Assembly (NCBI GenBank): GCA_035457865.1
Contig: DATIAR010000022.1
Location: forward strand, 1-15,122
Length of the DNA: 15,122 nucleotides
DNA from: UBA8516 sp035457865
Lineage (GTDB): Archaea > Thermoproteota > Nitrososphaeria > Nitrososphaerales > Nitrosopumilaceae
Direction: 5' to 3'
Positions 1-7,398 of the stretch are shown here, one piece after another. A program made the translations under genes and the position numbers. Below the pieces are notes generated by a model that was given only the letters and a program-made list of their open reading frames with translations, did not search any database and was not told the origin of the DNA. Positions within the stretch are counted from its first letter, which is position 1. The number at the start of each line of letters is the position of its first letter.

Positions 1-670
1 CTGTTTTGTGTAAACTATGAAAGTTTATGTTCTTTGATTTTAACAGTTGCAGTATTTCTTCGCTTACTTGTGGTCCTGCTGCTGGCAGAGTTATTGGTGC
101 AGGACTGTAAAAGTCAATTTGTACAGAGTCACTTGTTCCCAGATCATTTAACATTGAACGAATGAGGAGAGCGGCCTCATATGGTGCCGGTGGACATTTG
201 TACGGCATGCCCATGATGGCCATAGCTATTTTGCCTGATTTTATTTTCTTAATAGCTTCACGAATTTTTGGAATGTCATTAATTTCATATAGAATTAATC
301 CGTGTTCATAGAGACCATCAATCTGTTCTGGTACAAGCTCTACGCCTAATGCAATTATCAAATAGTCATATGATAGTTCTCTGAATTTTGTTGTAACAGA
401 TTTCTTTTTTGGATCTATTTTTATTATTTCTTCGTTGATGAAATCGATACCTTTCTTTGTTATAGGCTGCAATGGTTTTTTTGAAAATTCAAATTCTCTA
501 GTACCATTTAAGATCCAAAGTTTTACTAGACCCATCATAAAATAGTCTTTTTTATCAATTATTGTAATTTTAATATCCGTCGGAAGATTTTGTCGCAACT
601 CATTGGCTGCTGCAAGACCACCAAAACCACCACCAAGGATGAGAATTTCTGTTGTTTTAATAAGTAACAC
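1..670 (-). CDS. NAD(P)/FAD-dependent oxidoreductase, N-terminal part (NDH-2 / sulfide:quinone reductase-like)
   Basis: Runs off the window edge, leaving 223 codons of the N-terminal half. Residues 8-26 form the FAD-binding Rossmann strand with GGGFGG at 13-18; a second conserved segment, YDYLIIALG, is at 101-109, and KCPPAPYE at 158-165 matches the cysteine-bearing loop of the sulfide:quinone oxidoreductase / flavocytochrome c sulfide dehydrogenase / NDH-2 superfamily. No cysteine precedes C159, so the first redox cysteine usual in true sulfide:quinone reductases is not seen; a type II NADH dehydrogenase-like or other quinone-reducing role is as likely. The missing C-terminal half would carry the second FAD motif and any membrane anchor. 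No ATG fits: GTG at 670 is chosen, TTG at 673 is the alternative. It begins 8 bp after the dehydrogenase stop, so the two are probably cotranscribed. Family is clear, substrate is not. Confidence 0.8.
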   Translation of the reverse strand, partial: MLLIKTTEILILGGGFGGLAAANELRQNLPTDIKITIIDKKDYFMMGLVKLWILNGTREFEFSKKPLQPITKKGIDFINEEIIKIDPKKKSVTTKFRELSYDYLIIALGVELVPEQIDGLYEHGLILYEINDIPKIREAIKKIKSGKIAMAIMGMPYKCPPAPYEAALLIRSMLNDLGTSDSVQIDFYSPAPITLPAAGPQVSEEILQLLKSKNINFHSLHKT

Positions 671-678
671 CAACCAAA

Positions 679-1440
679 TTATCTTTCTTGTTGAGTTGGT
701 CTGACCATGATTTCATTAACATTAACATGTGGAGGTGATTCAACTGCAAACATTATTGCGTTTGCAATGTCTTCGGATTTCAGAGTTTCTATTGTTTGTG
801 CATATTTCATAAAGGATTCTAATCCCTTGTCAGTAATCGTATTGGTAAGCTCAGTTGCAACGATTCCTGGTTCTATGGTTGTCACTCTGATATTATTTCT
901 GGTGCTAAGTTCTTGCCGTAAACCTTCGCTGAATGCTCTCACTGCATATTTTGTTGCACAATAAACACTACCGGCAGCAAAGACAACCCTTCCTGCAATT
1001 GATGAGAGATTAATGATATGACCAGAATTTTGTTTTATCATGTGAGGTACTGCAGCGCCAGTACAAAATAGCACACCCTTTATGTTTACATCTACCATTT
1101 GTTCCCATTCATCAATTTTTAAACTCTTAACAAAACTGAGAGGCATTATACCAGCATTATTGACGAGGATGTCCACACGACTCCATTTTTTTATCACAGC
1201 ATCAATTAATGATTCACAGTCTTTCCTTTTTGTAACATCACAAGTAACAACTAAGCATTGACCGCCATTTTTCTTAATTTCATTTTCTAGCTGTTGAAGA
1301 CGATCAGTTCTCCTTGCAGCAATTGCTACTTTGGCTCCTGCATTAGCTAAAGCCAAAGCAGTAGCATGCCCTATACCGCTGCTTGCACCTGTTACTATTG
1401 CTACTCTATCTTTTATCAATGAAAATCTGCTGTTTATCAC
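679..1440 (-). CDS. Short-chain dehydrogenase/reductase (classical SDR)
   Basis: A complete classical SDR of 253 residues, the usual family length. TGASSGIG (17-24) is the glycine-rich nucleotide loop, NNAG (94-97) stabilises the central sheet, N119 is the conserved catalytic Asn, S146/S147 sits in NLSSIAG, and Y160-x3-K164 (YCATK) is the catalytic pair. A187-193 region IEPGIV is the usual post-catalytic loop. The arginines R43-R44 after beta-strand 2 favour NADP(H) over NAD(H). The best general match is the YdfG-like 3-hydroxy acid dehydrogenase group, but the substrate cannot be read from sequence. The start is uncertain: GTG at 1440 is the longest possibility, since an in-frame stop lies just upstream with no ATG between; TTG at 1419 (codon 8) would give the more typical short N-terminus just before the first strand. 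It lies 94 bp downstream of the 91-aa membrane protein and is followed at once by the flavin oxidoreductase, suggesting a redox pair. Confidence 0.9.
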   Translation of the reverse strand: MINSRFSLIKDRVAIVTGASSGIGHATALALANAGAKVAIAARRTDRLQQLENEIKKNGGQCLVVTCDVTKRKDCESLIDAVIKKWSRVDILVNNAGIMPLSFVKSLKIDEWEQMVDVNIKGVLFCTGAAVPHMIKQNSGHIINLSSIAGRVVFAAGSVYCATKYAVRAFSEGLRQELSTRNNIRVTTIEPGIVATELTNTITDKGLESFMKYAQTIETLKSEDIANAIMFAVESPPHVNVNEIMVRPTQQER

Positions 1441-1534
1441 AACATATTGTGTAAATATGTTTTGTTGACATTATGGGATTAATATTGATTAAATTGATTT
1501 TTACAGCAATTGTTTTCGAAAAGTTTTGGCTAAC

Positions 1535-1810
1535 CTAGTAAACAGATTGTCCTGGTTTTATCTTTGCAAGTCTTGCTTGGTATAGTAATGCTATTGCTAA
1601 AGCTAAAAGAACAACAGCAGTAAGCCAATGCGCGACAATCAAGGTTACATATGCTATGGTAAATCCAATACACATGCCACCTTGAATTACGAGTTTTACC
1701 CACGATTTGATTTTAAAAACCCTAGAGATAATTTCTATAACAAAGAGTGCAACAACTGGATATATTGTAAGTAAGAGATAATCAATAACATCTACTCCCA
1801 AATGTGACAT
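1535..1810 (-). CDS. Small membrane protein, 91 aa, unknown function
   Basis: I do not recognise this protein. It is strongly hydrophobic, with segments at about residues 9-30, 38-60 and 62-80, consistent with three membrane helices (possibly a hairpin plus one), and a short basic, proline-containing tail (KIKPGQ) that by the positive-inside rule should be cytoplasmic. It has no cysteines near a metal motif and no catalytic signature. ATG at 1810 is the only good start. It follows the GINS stop codon by 28 bp on the same strand, so it is probably cotranscribed with GINS, which need not mean a shared role. Reading-frame length, sensible amino-acid composition and tight packing support a real gene. 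Confidence 0.65.
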   Translation of the reverse strand: MSHLGVDVIDYLLLTIYPVVALFVIEIISRVFKIKSWVKLVIQGGMCIGFTIAYVTLIVAHWLTAVVLLALAIALLYQARLAKIKPGQSVY

Positions 1811-1838
1811 ATGAGGTTGAAACGAGTTTACGTAATTT

Positions 1839-2396
1839 TTAGTCTTCCCAACTGACTTTTACAGCAATTTTCTTTCCAATGAGAGCAGTAGCGTTCTCAA
1901 AAGGAAGAGTAGCTACGTCTTCTGCATCAAACGGGCCATATTTCTCAAGATCCGAGCCTACAATCTGGTCTATTGGTTTTAGAAATCTTACAACTATAGA
2001 ACGTGATTTGTGATTTTTTGATACAGTTTCAAGAAGTTTTAATCTACCGTTTAGTGTTGCCGAAAGAACTATGTCTTTTCGCTGACGCAATTCATCATCT
2101 GAATCAAGTATGTATCGCTCTTCATCTAACAAGTTAGAATAATCAATCTCTTTTGATTTTACAACTTTTTCAATTCTTATTTTTAAAAGAATTGATACCA
2201 TGTCAGTTATTATCTTTACAAGTGCATCTTTGATCTTTGATTCAATTCCATCATATCCTTGATTTTTTAATTTGCCAAGCATATCTGATATGCTGTAGTA
2301 AAGTTGTGGATCAATTTCTTGAACAGAATCATTCTGGATTTCTCGAAGTAAGATATTGTACAGAGAATTAACATCAATTTTTTTTATTTCAGACAT
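1839..2396 (-). CDS. gins51: GINS DNA replication complex subunit (Gins51 type)
   Basis: Archaeal GINS subunit, a partner of MCM helicase and the Cdc45/RecJ-like protein in the replicative CMG assembly. Residues about 1-115 are helical (A domain), followed by a charged linker and a compact C-terminal B domain at about 133-185. The B domain shows the family pattern: hydrophobic VVRFLKPI, then IVGSD, YGPF, and DVATLPFENA followed by a hydrophobic strand. The A-then-B order is that of Gins51 (Sld5/Psf1 type) rather than Gins23. Length (185 aa) is typical. I start at ATG 2396 rather than the GTG two codons upstream because AGGTG lies five bases before the ATG, a good match to the archaeal 16S 3' end. 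The gene is divergent from glutamine synthetase with 22 bp between start codons and probably leads a minus-strand operon with the 91-aa membrane protein. Confidence 0.82.
   Translation of the reverse strand: MSEIKKIDVNSLYNILLREIQNDSVQEIDPQLYYSISDMLGKLKNQGYDGIESKIKDALVKIITDMVSILLKIRIEKVVKSKEIDYSNLLDEERYILDSDDELRQRKDIVLSATLNGRLKLLETVSKNHKSRSIVVRFLKPIDQIVGSDLEKYGPFDAEDVATLPFENATALIGKKIAVKVSWED
2380..2388 (+). promoter_or_regulatory. Possible TATA box for glnA
   Basis: A T-run ending TTAT centred about 34 bp before the glnA ATG could act as TATA element for a nearly leaderless transcript. It lies inside the first codons of the divergent GINS gene, as any glnA TATA box must because the intergenic gap is only 22 bp. 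Weak, position-based call. Confidence 0.3.
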
Positions 2397-2418
2397 TTGC
2401 ACACCTAATAATCCTTAA

Positions 2419-3915
2419 ATGGTAGACTCCTCGTGTTATGATCAAGGTGCTAAATTGCCATATAAAGTGATTGGTGGAGAACCCACAGCAATTTCATATT
2501 CGGCTGATGAGGTTTTTGCAAAAATAAAACATGAACAAGTAAAATTTATTGATCTACAGTTTACCGGACTTACTGGAAGATTCCATCATACAACAATTTC
2601 CGCAAATCTATTTACACCACAACAAATGCAAGATGGACTGCCAAAGCTTGACGGTTCTTCAATTATTGGATTTGCACATGTCGCTGATTCTGATCTTGTA
2701 TTAAAACCAGACCCAAATACTTATGCGCCTATTCCATGGATGGCAAATGCTAAAACTGCAAGATTGATTTGTGACATTTACTGGGGATGGGATAAAGGTA
2801 GACTTGAGAGCGATCCTCGATCAATAGCACAAAAGGCTGAAAAACACCTCAAAACTCAGGGTTATGATTTTAGCCTTTGGGGTCCAGAAGTGGAGTTTTT
2901 CGTTTTTGACAAGATTCACTGGGACGTTCTCACACCATACAAAGGCCAATCATATTCAATCGAATCAAAGGAAGCCCCGTGGAGTCAGGAAGGAACTGGA
3001 TATCCAATGGGTTTGCAAGAGGGGTATTATCCAAGCACACCGTCCGACACACTAACAGAATTTAGAAATGATTGTGTCGAGTGTTTGAATGAACATTTTG
3101 GAATATTATGTGATAACCATCATCATGAAGTTGCAACTGCCGGCCAGTGTGAAATTGATATTCGCTATGATCAATTAACAAATGCTGCTGATGGTGCACA
3201 AACCTACAAGTATGTTGTAAGAAATGTTGCACAGAAATTTGGCAAGGTTGCAACAATGATGCCAAAACCAATTTCTATGGATTCGGGTTCTGGCATGCAC
3301 ACAAATGTTAGTCTCTGGAAAGATGACAAGAATGTCTTTTTTGATAAAGATGATAAAGAAGAGATAAGCCAAACTGCAAGGTATTTTTGTGGTGGAATAA
3401 TGAATCATGCAAGAGCACTAGCTGCTATTGTGGCACCAACTACAAATTCGTATCACAGATTAGTCCCAGGTTATGAAGCTCCTGTATACATTGCATGGAG
3501 CCCAAGTAATAGATCTGCAATAGTTAGAGTCCCCGCACATTTTAGAGGAGAAAAATATTCAAAAATAAAACGATTAGAATTTAGAGCACCAGATCCCTCA
3601 TCAAATCCTTATCTTGTCTTTTCTTCGGTACTTGCTGCAGGACTAGATGGAATAAAGAAGAAGATTGAGCCTGGTGATCCAATACATGAAGACATTTACA
3701 AGATGAGTAGAGAGGAACGTGAGTCAAAAGGAATCAAATCATTGCCTGCAACTCTAGGTGAGGCACTTGATTCTCTTGAGAGTGATAGAAAATTCCTCAA
3801 CCCCATATTTTCAAATGAAGTCATTGACAAGATAATTGAATTAGAAAGAAAAGATGAAAGAGAGGTATCCATACGACCTCATCCTCATGAATTCTATCTT
3901 TATTTTGATATCTAG
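2419..3915 (+). CDS. glnA: Glutamine synthetase, type I (GSI-alpha-like)
   Basis: Forms glutamine from glutamate, ammonia and ATP; the entry point for ammonium assimilation. The beta-grasp N-terminal domain spans about 35-125 and the catalytic domain the rest. Visible landmarks: metal-binding GPEVEFFVF (155-163), HHHEVATAGQCEI (234-246), SGMHTNVS (291-298) with H294, the flap region SYHRLVPGYEAP (344-355), NRSAIVRVP (364-372) and RLEFRAPDPSSNPY (385-398). Where GSI-beta enzymes have the adenylylated NLYDLP loop, this has DIYKMSREER (425-434) followed by GIKSLP, the GSI-alpha pattern, so control by adenylylation is unlikely and feedback or PII-type control more so. The first 30 or so residues extend beyond typical bacterial enzymes. 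No later ATG precedes the fold, so ATG 2419 is kept. Its stop lies one base from that of the convergent 92-aa gene. Confidence 0.97.
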   Translation: MVDSSCYDQGAKLPYKVIGGEPTAISYSADEVFAKIKHEQVKFIDLQFTGLTGRFHHTTISANLFTPQQMQDGLPKLDGSSIIGFAHVADSDLVLKPDPNTYAPIPWMANAKTARLICDIYWGWDKGRLESDPRSIAQKAEKHLKTQGYDFSLWGPEVEFFVFDKIHWDVLTPYKGQSYSIESKEAPWSQEGTGYPMGLQEGYYPSTPSDTLTEFRNDCVECLNEHFGILCDNHHHEVATAGQCEIDIRYDQLTNAADGAQTYKYVVRNVAQKFGKVATMMPKPISMDSGSGMHTNVSLWKDDKNVFFDKDDKEEISQTARYFCGGIMNHARALAAIVAPTTNSYHRLVPGYEAPVYIAWSPSNRSAIVRVPAHFRGEKYSKIKRLEFRAPDPSSNPYLVFSSVLAAGLDGIKKKIEPGDPIHEDIYKMSREERESKGIKSLPATLGEALDSLESDRKFLNPIFSNEVIDKIIELERKDEREVSIRPHPHEFYLYFDI

Positions 3916-3916
3916 A

Positions 3917-4195
3917 TTATATCCTACCAGAAATAGAAAATACTAGAAATAATGCAACAGTTAGAATTACAAACCCTGCAATCAAGTAAGTTTTTTGGCT
4001 TTTTTCTGATATACTGAATTTATACAGAAATAATGCTCCTCCAAGACCTACAAAAAGAATCAATACGCCAGCAACAACTTCACTTGCGTTTGCGTTTTGT
4101 TCAATTATTGGATAAAACATTCCTGAAAGTAATGCAAAGAAAAACACCAAATACACATATTTTATACCAGCAAGAATCGTGTTACTTTTTTGCAT
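3917..4195 (-). CDS. Small membrane protein, 92 aa, unknown function
   Basis: Not recognised. Three hydrophobic segments are clear: about residues 9-30, 38-58 and 68-90, with a charged loop (SISEKSQKT) between the second and third. The final residues are SGRI, so almost nothing follows the last helix. No catalytic or metal-binding pattern is visible. The first segment followed by ANASE could at a stretch be read as a signal peptide, but the spacing is too long and a membrane helix is simpler. The start is ATG 4195, with a TATA-like element about 28 bp upstream giving a leaderless transcript. It lies 68 bp downstream of the thermosome gene on the same strand and ends one base from the convergent glnA stop. 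Confidence 0.65.
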   Translation of the reverse strand: MQKSNTILAGIKYVYLVFFFALLSGMFYPIIEQNANASEVVAGVLILFVGLGGALFLYKFSISEKSQKTYLIAGFVILTVALFLVFSISGRI

Positions 4196-4220
4196 AAAAT
4201 TTTGTATGAACGATTATGCA

Positions 4221-4228
4221 AATAAACC
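4221..4228 (-). promoter_or_regulatory. Probable TATA box of the 92-aa membrane protein gene
   Basis: On the minus strand this reads GGTTTATT, about 28 bp from the ATG at 4195, the spacing expected for an archaeal leaderless promoter. It lies in the 68-bp gap after the thermosome gene, so this small gene probably has its own promoter. Confidence 0.4.
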
Positions 4229-4263
4229 TTGTAGTGTTATTGAAAAGTTTTTTTGTAAATCTC

Positions 4264-5955
4264 TTACATGTCCATAGGTGGCATTCCGCCCATTCCACCC
4301 ATACCAGGCATACCACCCATGCCTCCCATTCCACCCATTCCTTCTCCACCGCCTGGTGGACCACTTGATTTGGCAATTGCTATCACATCATCAATTCTGA
4401 GAATCATTGATGTTGCTTCGGTAGCAGATGAGATGATTTGGATTTTTACAGAAAGTGGTTCAAAGATATCAGTTGAATGCATGCTTGCAACAACTCCCTT
4501 CATTACATCTATTCCAGTCCACTTGTTTCCTTTCAATTGTTTTGAGCGTAGTGATGTTAGGGTATCAATTGGATCCATGCCAGCATTTTCTGCAAGAGTA
4601 ATAGGAATAACTTCAAGTGAATCTGCAAATTTTTCTACGGCTAGTTGTTCCCTGCCTTCAAGTGTTTTTGCCCATTCTCTTAGCTTTGTTGCTGCATAGG
4701 TTTCAGGAGCACCACCGCCAGCCACGATCATCGGTTTTTCTATAACATCTTTAACAACCATGAGTGCATCATGAATTGACCTTTCAACTTCATCAACAAC
4801 TCTCTGTGAACCACCACGTACAAGAATTGTTACTGCTTTTGGATGTTTACAACCTTCTACGAATACCCATCTGTCTGTCTCAACTTTTCTTTCTTCAACG
4901 TTTTCTGCAGAACCTAAATCTTTTTCAAATAAATCATCAAGGTTTGTTACAATTCTAGCATCTGTTGCTTTTGCAAGTTTTGTAAGATCACTCTCTTTTA
5001 TTCGTCTTACTGTAAGTATACCTGCTTTTGCAAGATAGTGTTGTGCAATATCGTCAATTCCTTTTTGACAAAATAATACGTTAGCACCTGATGCGATAAC
5101 TTTGTCAACCATGTTTTTGATCATTTTGTTTTCTTCATCCAGAAATGATTTCATTTGTTCAGGACTAGATATGTTGATCTTGGCATCAAATTCAGTCTTG
5201 TCAATTTCTAAAGCAGTATTAATTAAAGCGATTTTTGCGTTGGAAATCTTTTTTGGCATACCACTATGAACCACTTCTTTATCAAGAATAATCCCTTTTG
5301 TGAGAAGGGTATCTTTTATTGAGCCACCGGCCTTCTTTTCCACTTTAATATCATCAATATCTACTCTATATCCATCCTCGATTTTTTCTGCTACTGCAAG
5401 AACAGACTTTACTATCATATCGGAAAGACCAGCAGAATCCTTTCTAACTAGTTTTGTCTGCATAGAGGTTCTTGCAATTTTACCAAGAATTTCTTTATCA
5501 GTTGGTTGTACCCTATCTGCCATTTTTTCTAGTAACTGAATTGTTTTTTGTGCAGCTTTTCTATATCCGTCAACAATTATGGTTGGATGAACCTCTTGGT
5601 TTATCAAGGATTCAGCGTTTTCTAAGAGTGCACCTGCAAGAATTACAGCAGACGTGGTTCCATCTCCTACCTCATTATCGGTTGTTTTTGAAATTTCGAC
5701 AAGCATTTTTGCAGCAGGATGTTGAACATCAATCTCTTTTAGGATTGTAGCACCATCATTAGTAATTGTAACATCTCCTAAGGAATCAACAAGCATTTTG
5801 TCCATTCCTCTTGGACCAAGACTTGTATGTACGATTTCAGCAATTAGTTTTGCTGCAGTGATGTTGTTTTTCTGAGCATCACGGCCCTTAGTCTGTTGAG
5901 CCCCCTCTTTTAATATAACAACAGGAATTCCACCCTGTGCGTTTTGCATACCCAT
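4264..5955 (-). CDS. Thermosome subunit (group II chaperonin)
   Basis: ATP-driven folding chaperonin of the cytoplasm, assembling as a double ring with built-in lid. All three family domains are present: equatorial at both ends, intermediate, and apical in the middle (about 215-365). Nucleotide-binding motifs are LGPRGMDK (46-53), NDGATIL (66-72), GDGTT (97-101) and GGGAPE (413-418); D396 in HDAL is the conserved aspartate needed for ATP hydrolysis, and NAGMDPID is at 457-464. The C-terminus (about 534-563) is the methionine- and glycine-rich GGM-repeat tail typical of archaeal and group II chaperonins, which points into the ring cavity. Length (563 aa) is slightly above average because of that tail. 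Whether this is the alpha or beta paralogue cannot be decided here. ATG 5955 is preceded by a TATA-like element at 5981-5988. It is divergent from serine hydroxymethyltransferase. Confidence 0.98.
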   Translation of the reverse strand: MGMQNAQGGIPVVILKEGAQQTKGRDAQKNNITAAKLIAEIVHTSLGPRGMDKMLVDSLGDVTITNDGATILKEIDVQHPAAKMLVEISKTTDNEVGDGTTSAVILAGALLENAESLINQEVHPTIIVDGYRKAAQKTIQLLEKMADRVQPTDKEILGKIARTSMQTKLVRKDSAGLSDMIVKSVLAVAEKIEDGYRVDIDDIKVEKKAGGSIKDTLLTKGIILDKEVVHSGMPKKISNAKIALINTALEIDKTEFDAKINISSPEQMKSFLDEENKMIKNMVDKVIASGANVLFCQKGIDDIAQHYLAKAGILTVRRIKESDLTKLAKATDARIVTNLDDLFEKDLGSAENVEERKVETDRWVFVEGCKHPKAVTILVRGGSQRVVDEVERSIHDALMVVKDVIEKPMIVAGGGAPETYAATKLREWAKTLEGREQLAVEKFADSLEVIPITLAENAGMDPIDTLTSLRSKQLKGNKWTGIDVMKGVVASMHSTDIFEPLSVKIQIISSATEATSMILRIDDVIAIAKSSGPPGGGEGMGGMGGMGGMPGMGGMGGMPPMDM

Positions 5956-5980
5956 GTTGAACTAGAGCCATTTTTTCCCT

Positions 5981-5988
5981 TTTTATGT
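5981..5988 (-). promoter_or_regulatory. Probable TATA box of the thermosome gene
   Basis: Minus-strand ACATAAAA followed by AGGG, centred about 29 bp before the ATG at 5955, fits an archaeal TATA element with a leaderless or nearly leaderless start. No inverted heat-shock-type operator is evident nearby. Confidence 0.45.
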
Positions 5989-6043
5989 CTTTTTTAATCT
6001 TAAATCATAACGACGCACAATTTTTAAAAATTTAATTTCGATG

Positions 6044-6051
6044 TTTTTAAA
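6044..6051 (+). promoter_or_regulatory. Probable TATA box of glyA
   Basis: TTTTTAAA centred about 28 bp before the ATG at 6076 is a good archaeal TATA element at the spacing expected for a leaderless transcript. A similar AT run at 6021-6035 is too far upstream to be preferred. Confidence 0.5.
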
Positions 6052-6075
6052 TTAGGATAATTCAACCCACAGGGC

Positions 6076-7398
6076 ATGACACGTTCTTCCCCCAGGGAAT
6101 CATACAAAGAGGTGTTATCTATGCTAAAAGAACATAACAATTGGTTTGCAAATTCAATTCCTCTCATTGCAAGTGAAAATGTTCCCAGTCCTGCAGTAAG
6201 AGAAGCAGCCATTTCTGATTTTGCGAACCGATATGCAGAAGGTTGGCCAGGTGAACGTGTTTATGCTGGTTGTACCTATATTGATAAGGTAGAGTTCAAG
6301 TGTATCGAGCTTGCAAAAAAATTGTTCAGGGCAGAGTTTGTTGATGTGCGACCAATCTCTGGAGTTGTAGCAAATCTTTCAATTTATTCTGCTTTTACAA
6401 ATCCTGGCGATATCATGCTTGCACCATCTATTCCATCAGGAGGTCACATTTCCCATGGTAAAAAAGAGCATTCTGGTACAGCGGGTCTTGTACATGGATT
6501 AGACATTGAATTTTATCCCTTTGACGCAGATGAGATGTCACTTGATGTAGATAAGACAAAGCAAAAAGTTGTTGAGCTTGAAAAAGCTGGCAGACTACCA
6601 AAACTTGCTATGTTTGGTGGATCTGTCTTTTTGTTTCCACATCCTGTCAAGGAGCTTGCAGATTTTCTAAAGGGATACAAGATGTTTGTCAACTATGATG
6701 GTGCACATGTTGCAGGACTTATTGCTGGTGGACAATTTCAAGATCCACTAAGAGAAGGAGCGGATGCAATGACTATGAGTACTCATAAAACTTTGTTTGG
6801 ACCACAAGGAGGAATGATTGCATCTTTTGATAAATATGCTGAGGAGATCAAAAAGGCAACGTTCCCTGGTATGACTAGTAATCACCATCTTCATCATGTA
6901 GCTGGAAAAGCAATAGCATTTGCGGAAATGATCGAGTTTGGTAAAAAATATGCAAGTCAGGTAGTAAAGAATGCCAAAGCACTAGCACAAGCTTTAAACT
7001 CATTTGGTTTTGGAGTTTTAGGAGAAAAACGTGGATTTACCAAATCTCATCAAATTGTACTAAATGTACTTTCATTTGGTGATGGAGGTACAATCGAGGC
7101 AGATCTTGAGAAAGCAAACATAATTGTAAATAGGCAGCTTATCCCCGGCGATATAAAAGCAGGTAGGAATTACTTCCATCCTGGAGGCATAAGACTTGGA
7201 GTTGCAGAACTAACTCGACTTGGTATGAGAGAATCAGAAATGAAACAAGTTGCAGAATTTATCAAAAAGGTAGTAGTAGATAAAAAAGATAAAAAGAAAG
7301 TTGCATCCGAAGTCAAGTCATTTAGAAAAGACTATCAAAAAGTCCATTATTGTTTTGATAACAAGATTGGTGGTTACGAGTACATCAAATTACGTTAA
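6076..7398 (+). CDS. glyA: Serine hydroxymethyltransferase
   Basis: PLP enzyme that interconverts serine and glycine, passing a one-carbon unit to a pterin carrier; the carrier (folate or a methanopterin type) cannot be read from sequence. Visible landmarks: the N-terminal IASEN (31-35), the region around Y63-Y68 (VYAGCTYID), D208 and H211 in NYDGAHVAGL, which contact the PLP ring, and STHKT (235-239), where K238 forms the internal aldimine. FGPQGG follows directly. At 440 aa it is slightly longer than bacterial GlyA; the C-terminal VHYCFDNKIGGYEY segment (423-436) matches archaeal-style variants I associate with this family. ATG 6076 is preceded by a TATA element at leaderless spacing. The stop codon overlaps that of the convergent polymerase gene by a few bases, so transcripts of the two must overlap. 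Confidence 0.96.
   Translation: MTRSSPRESYKEVLSMLKEHNNWFANSIPLIASENVPSPAVREAAISDFANRYAEGWPGERVYAGCTYIDKVEFKCIELAKKLFRAEFVDVRPISGVVANLSIYSAFTNPGDIMLAPSIPSGGHISHGKKEHSGTAGLVHGLDIEFYPFDADEMSLDVDKTKQKVVELEKAGRLPKLAMFGGSVFLFPHPVKELADFLKGYKMFVNYDGAHVAGLIAGGQFQDPLREGADAMTMSTHKTLFGPQGGMIASFDKYAEEIKKATFPGMTSNHHLHHVAGKAIAFAEMIEFGKKYASQVVKNAKALAQALNSFGFGVLGEKRGFTKSHQIVLNVLSFGDGGTIEADLEKANIIVNRQLIPGDIKAGRNYFHPGGIRLGVAELTRLGMRESEMKQVAEFIKKVVVDKKDKKKVASEVKSFRKDYQKVHYCFDNKIGGYEYIKLR

Noticed and set aside
4200..4263. Terminator after the thermosome gene
   Set aside because: On the transcribed strand the gap has only a short T tract and an A run, not the T-rich tract expected.
4268..4350. Tandem short repeat at the 3' end of the thermosome gene, which could suggest a CRISPR-like or minisatellite array
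   Set aside because: It is the coding sequence for the GGM-rich C-terminal tail typical of group II chaperonins, without unique spacers.
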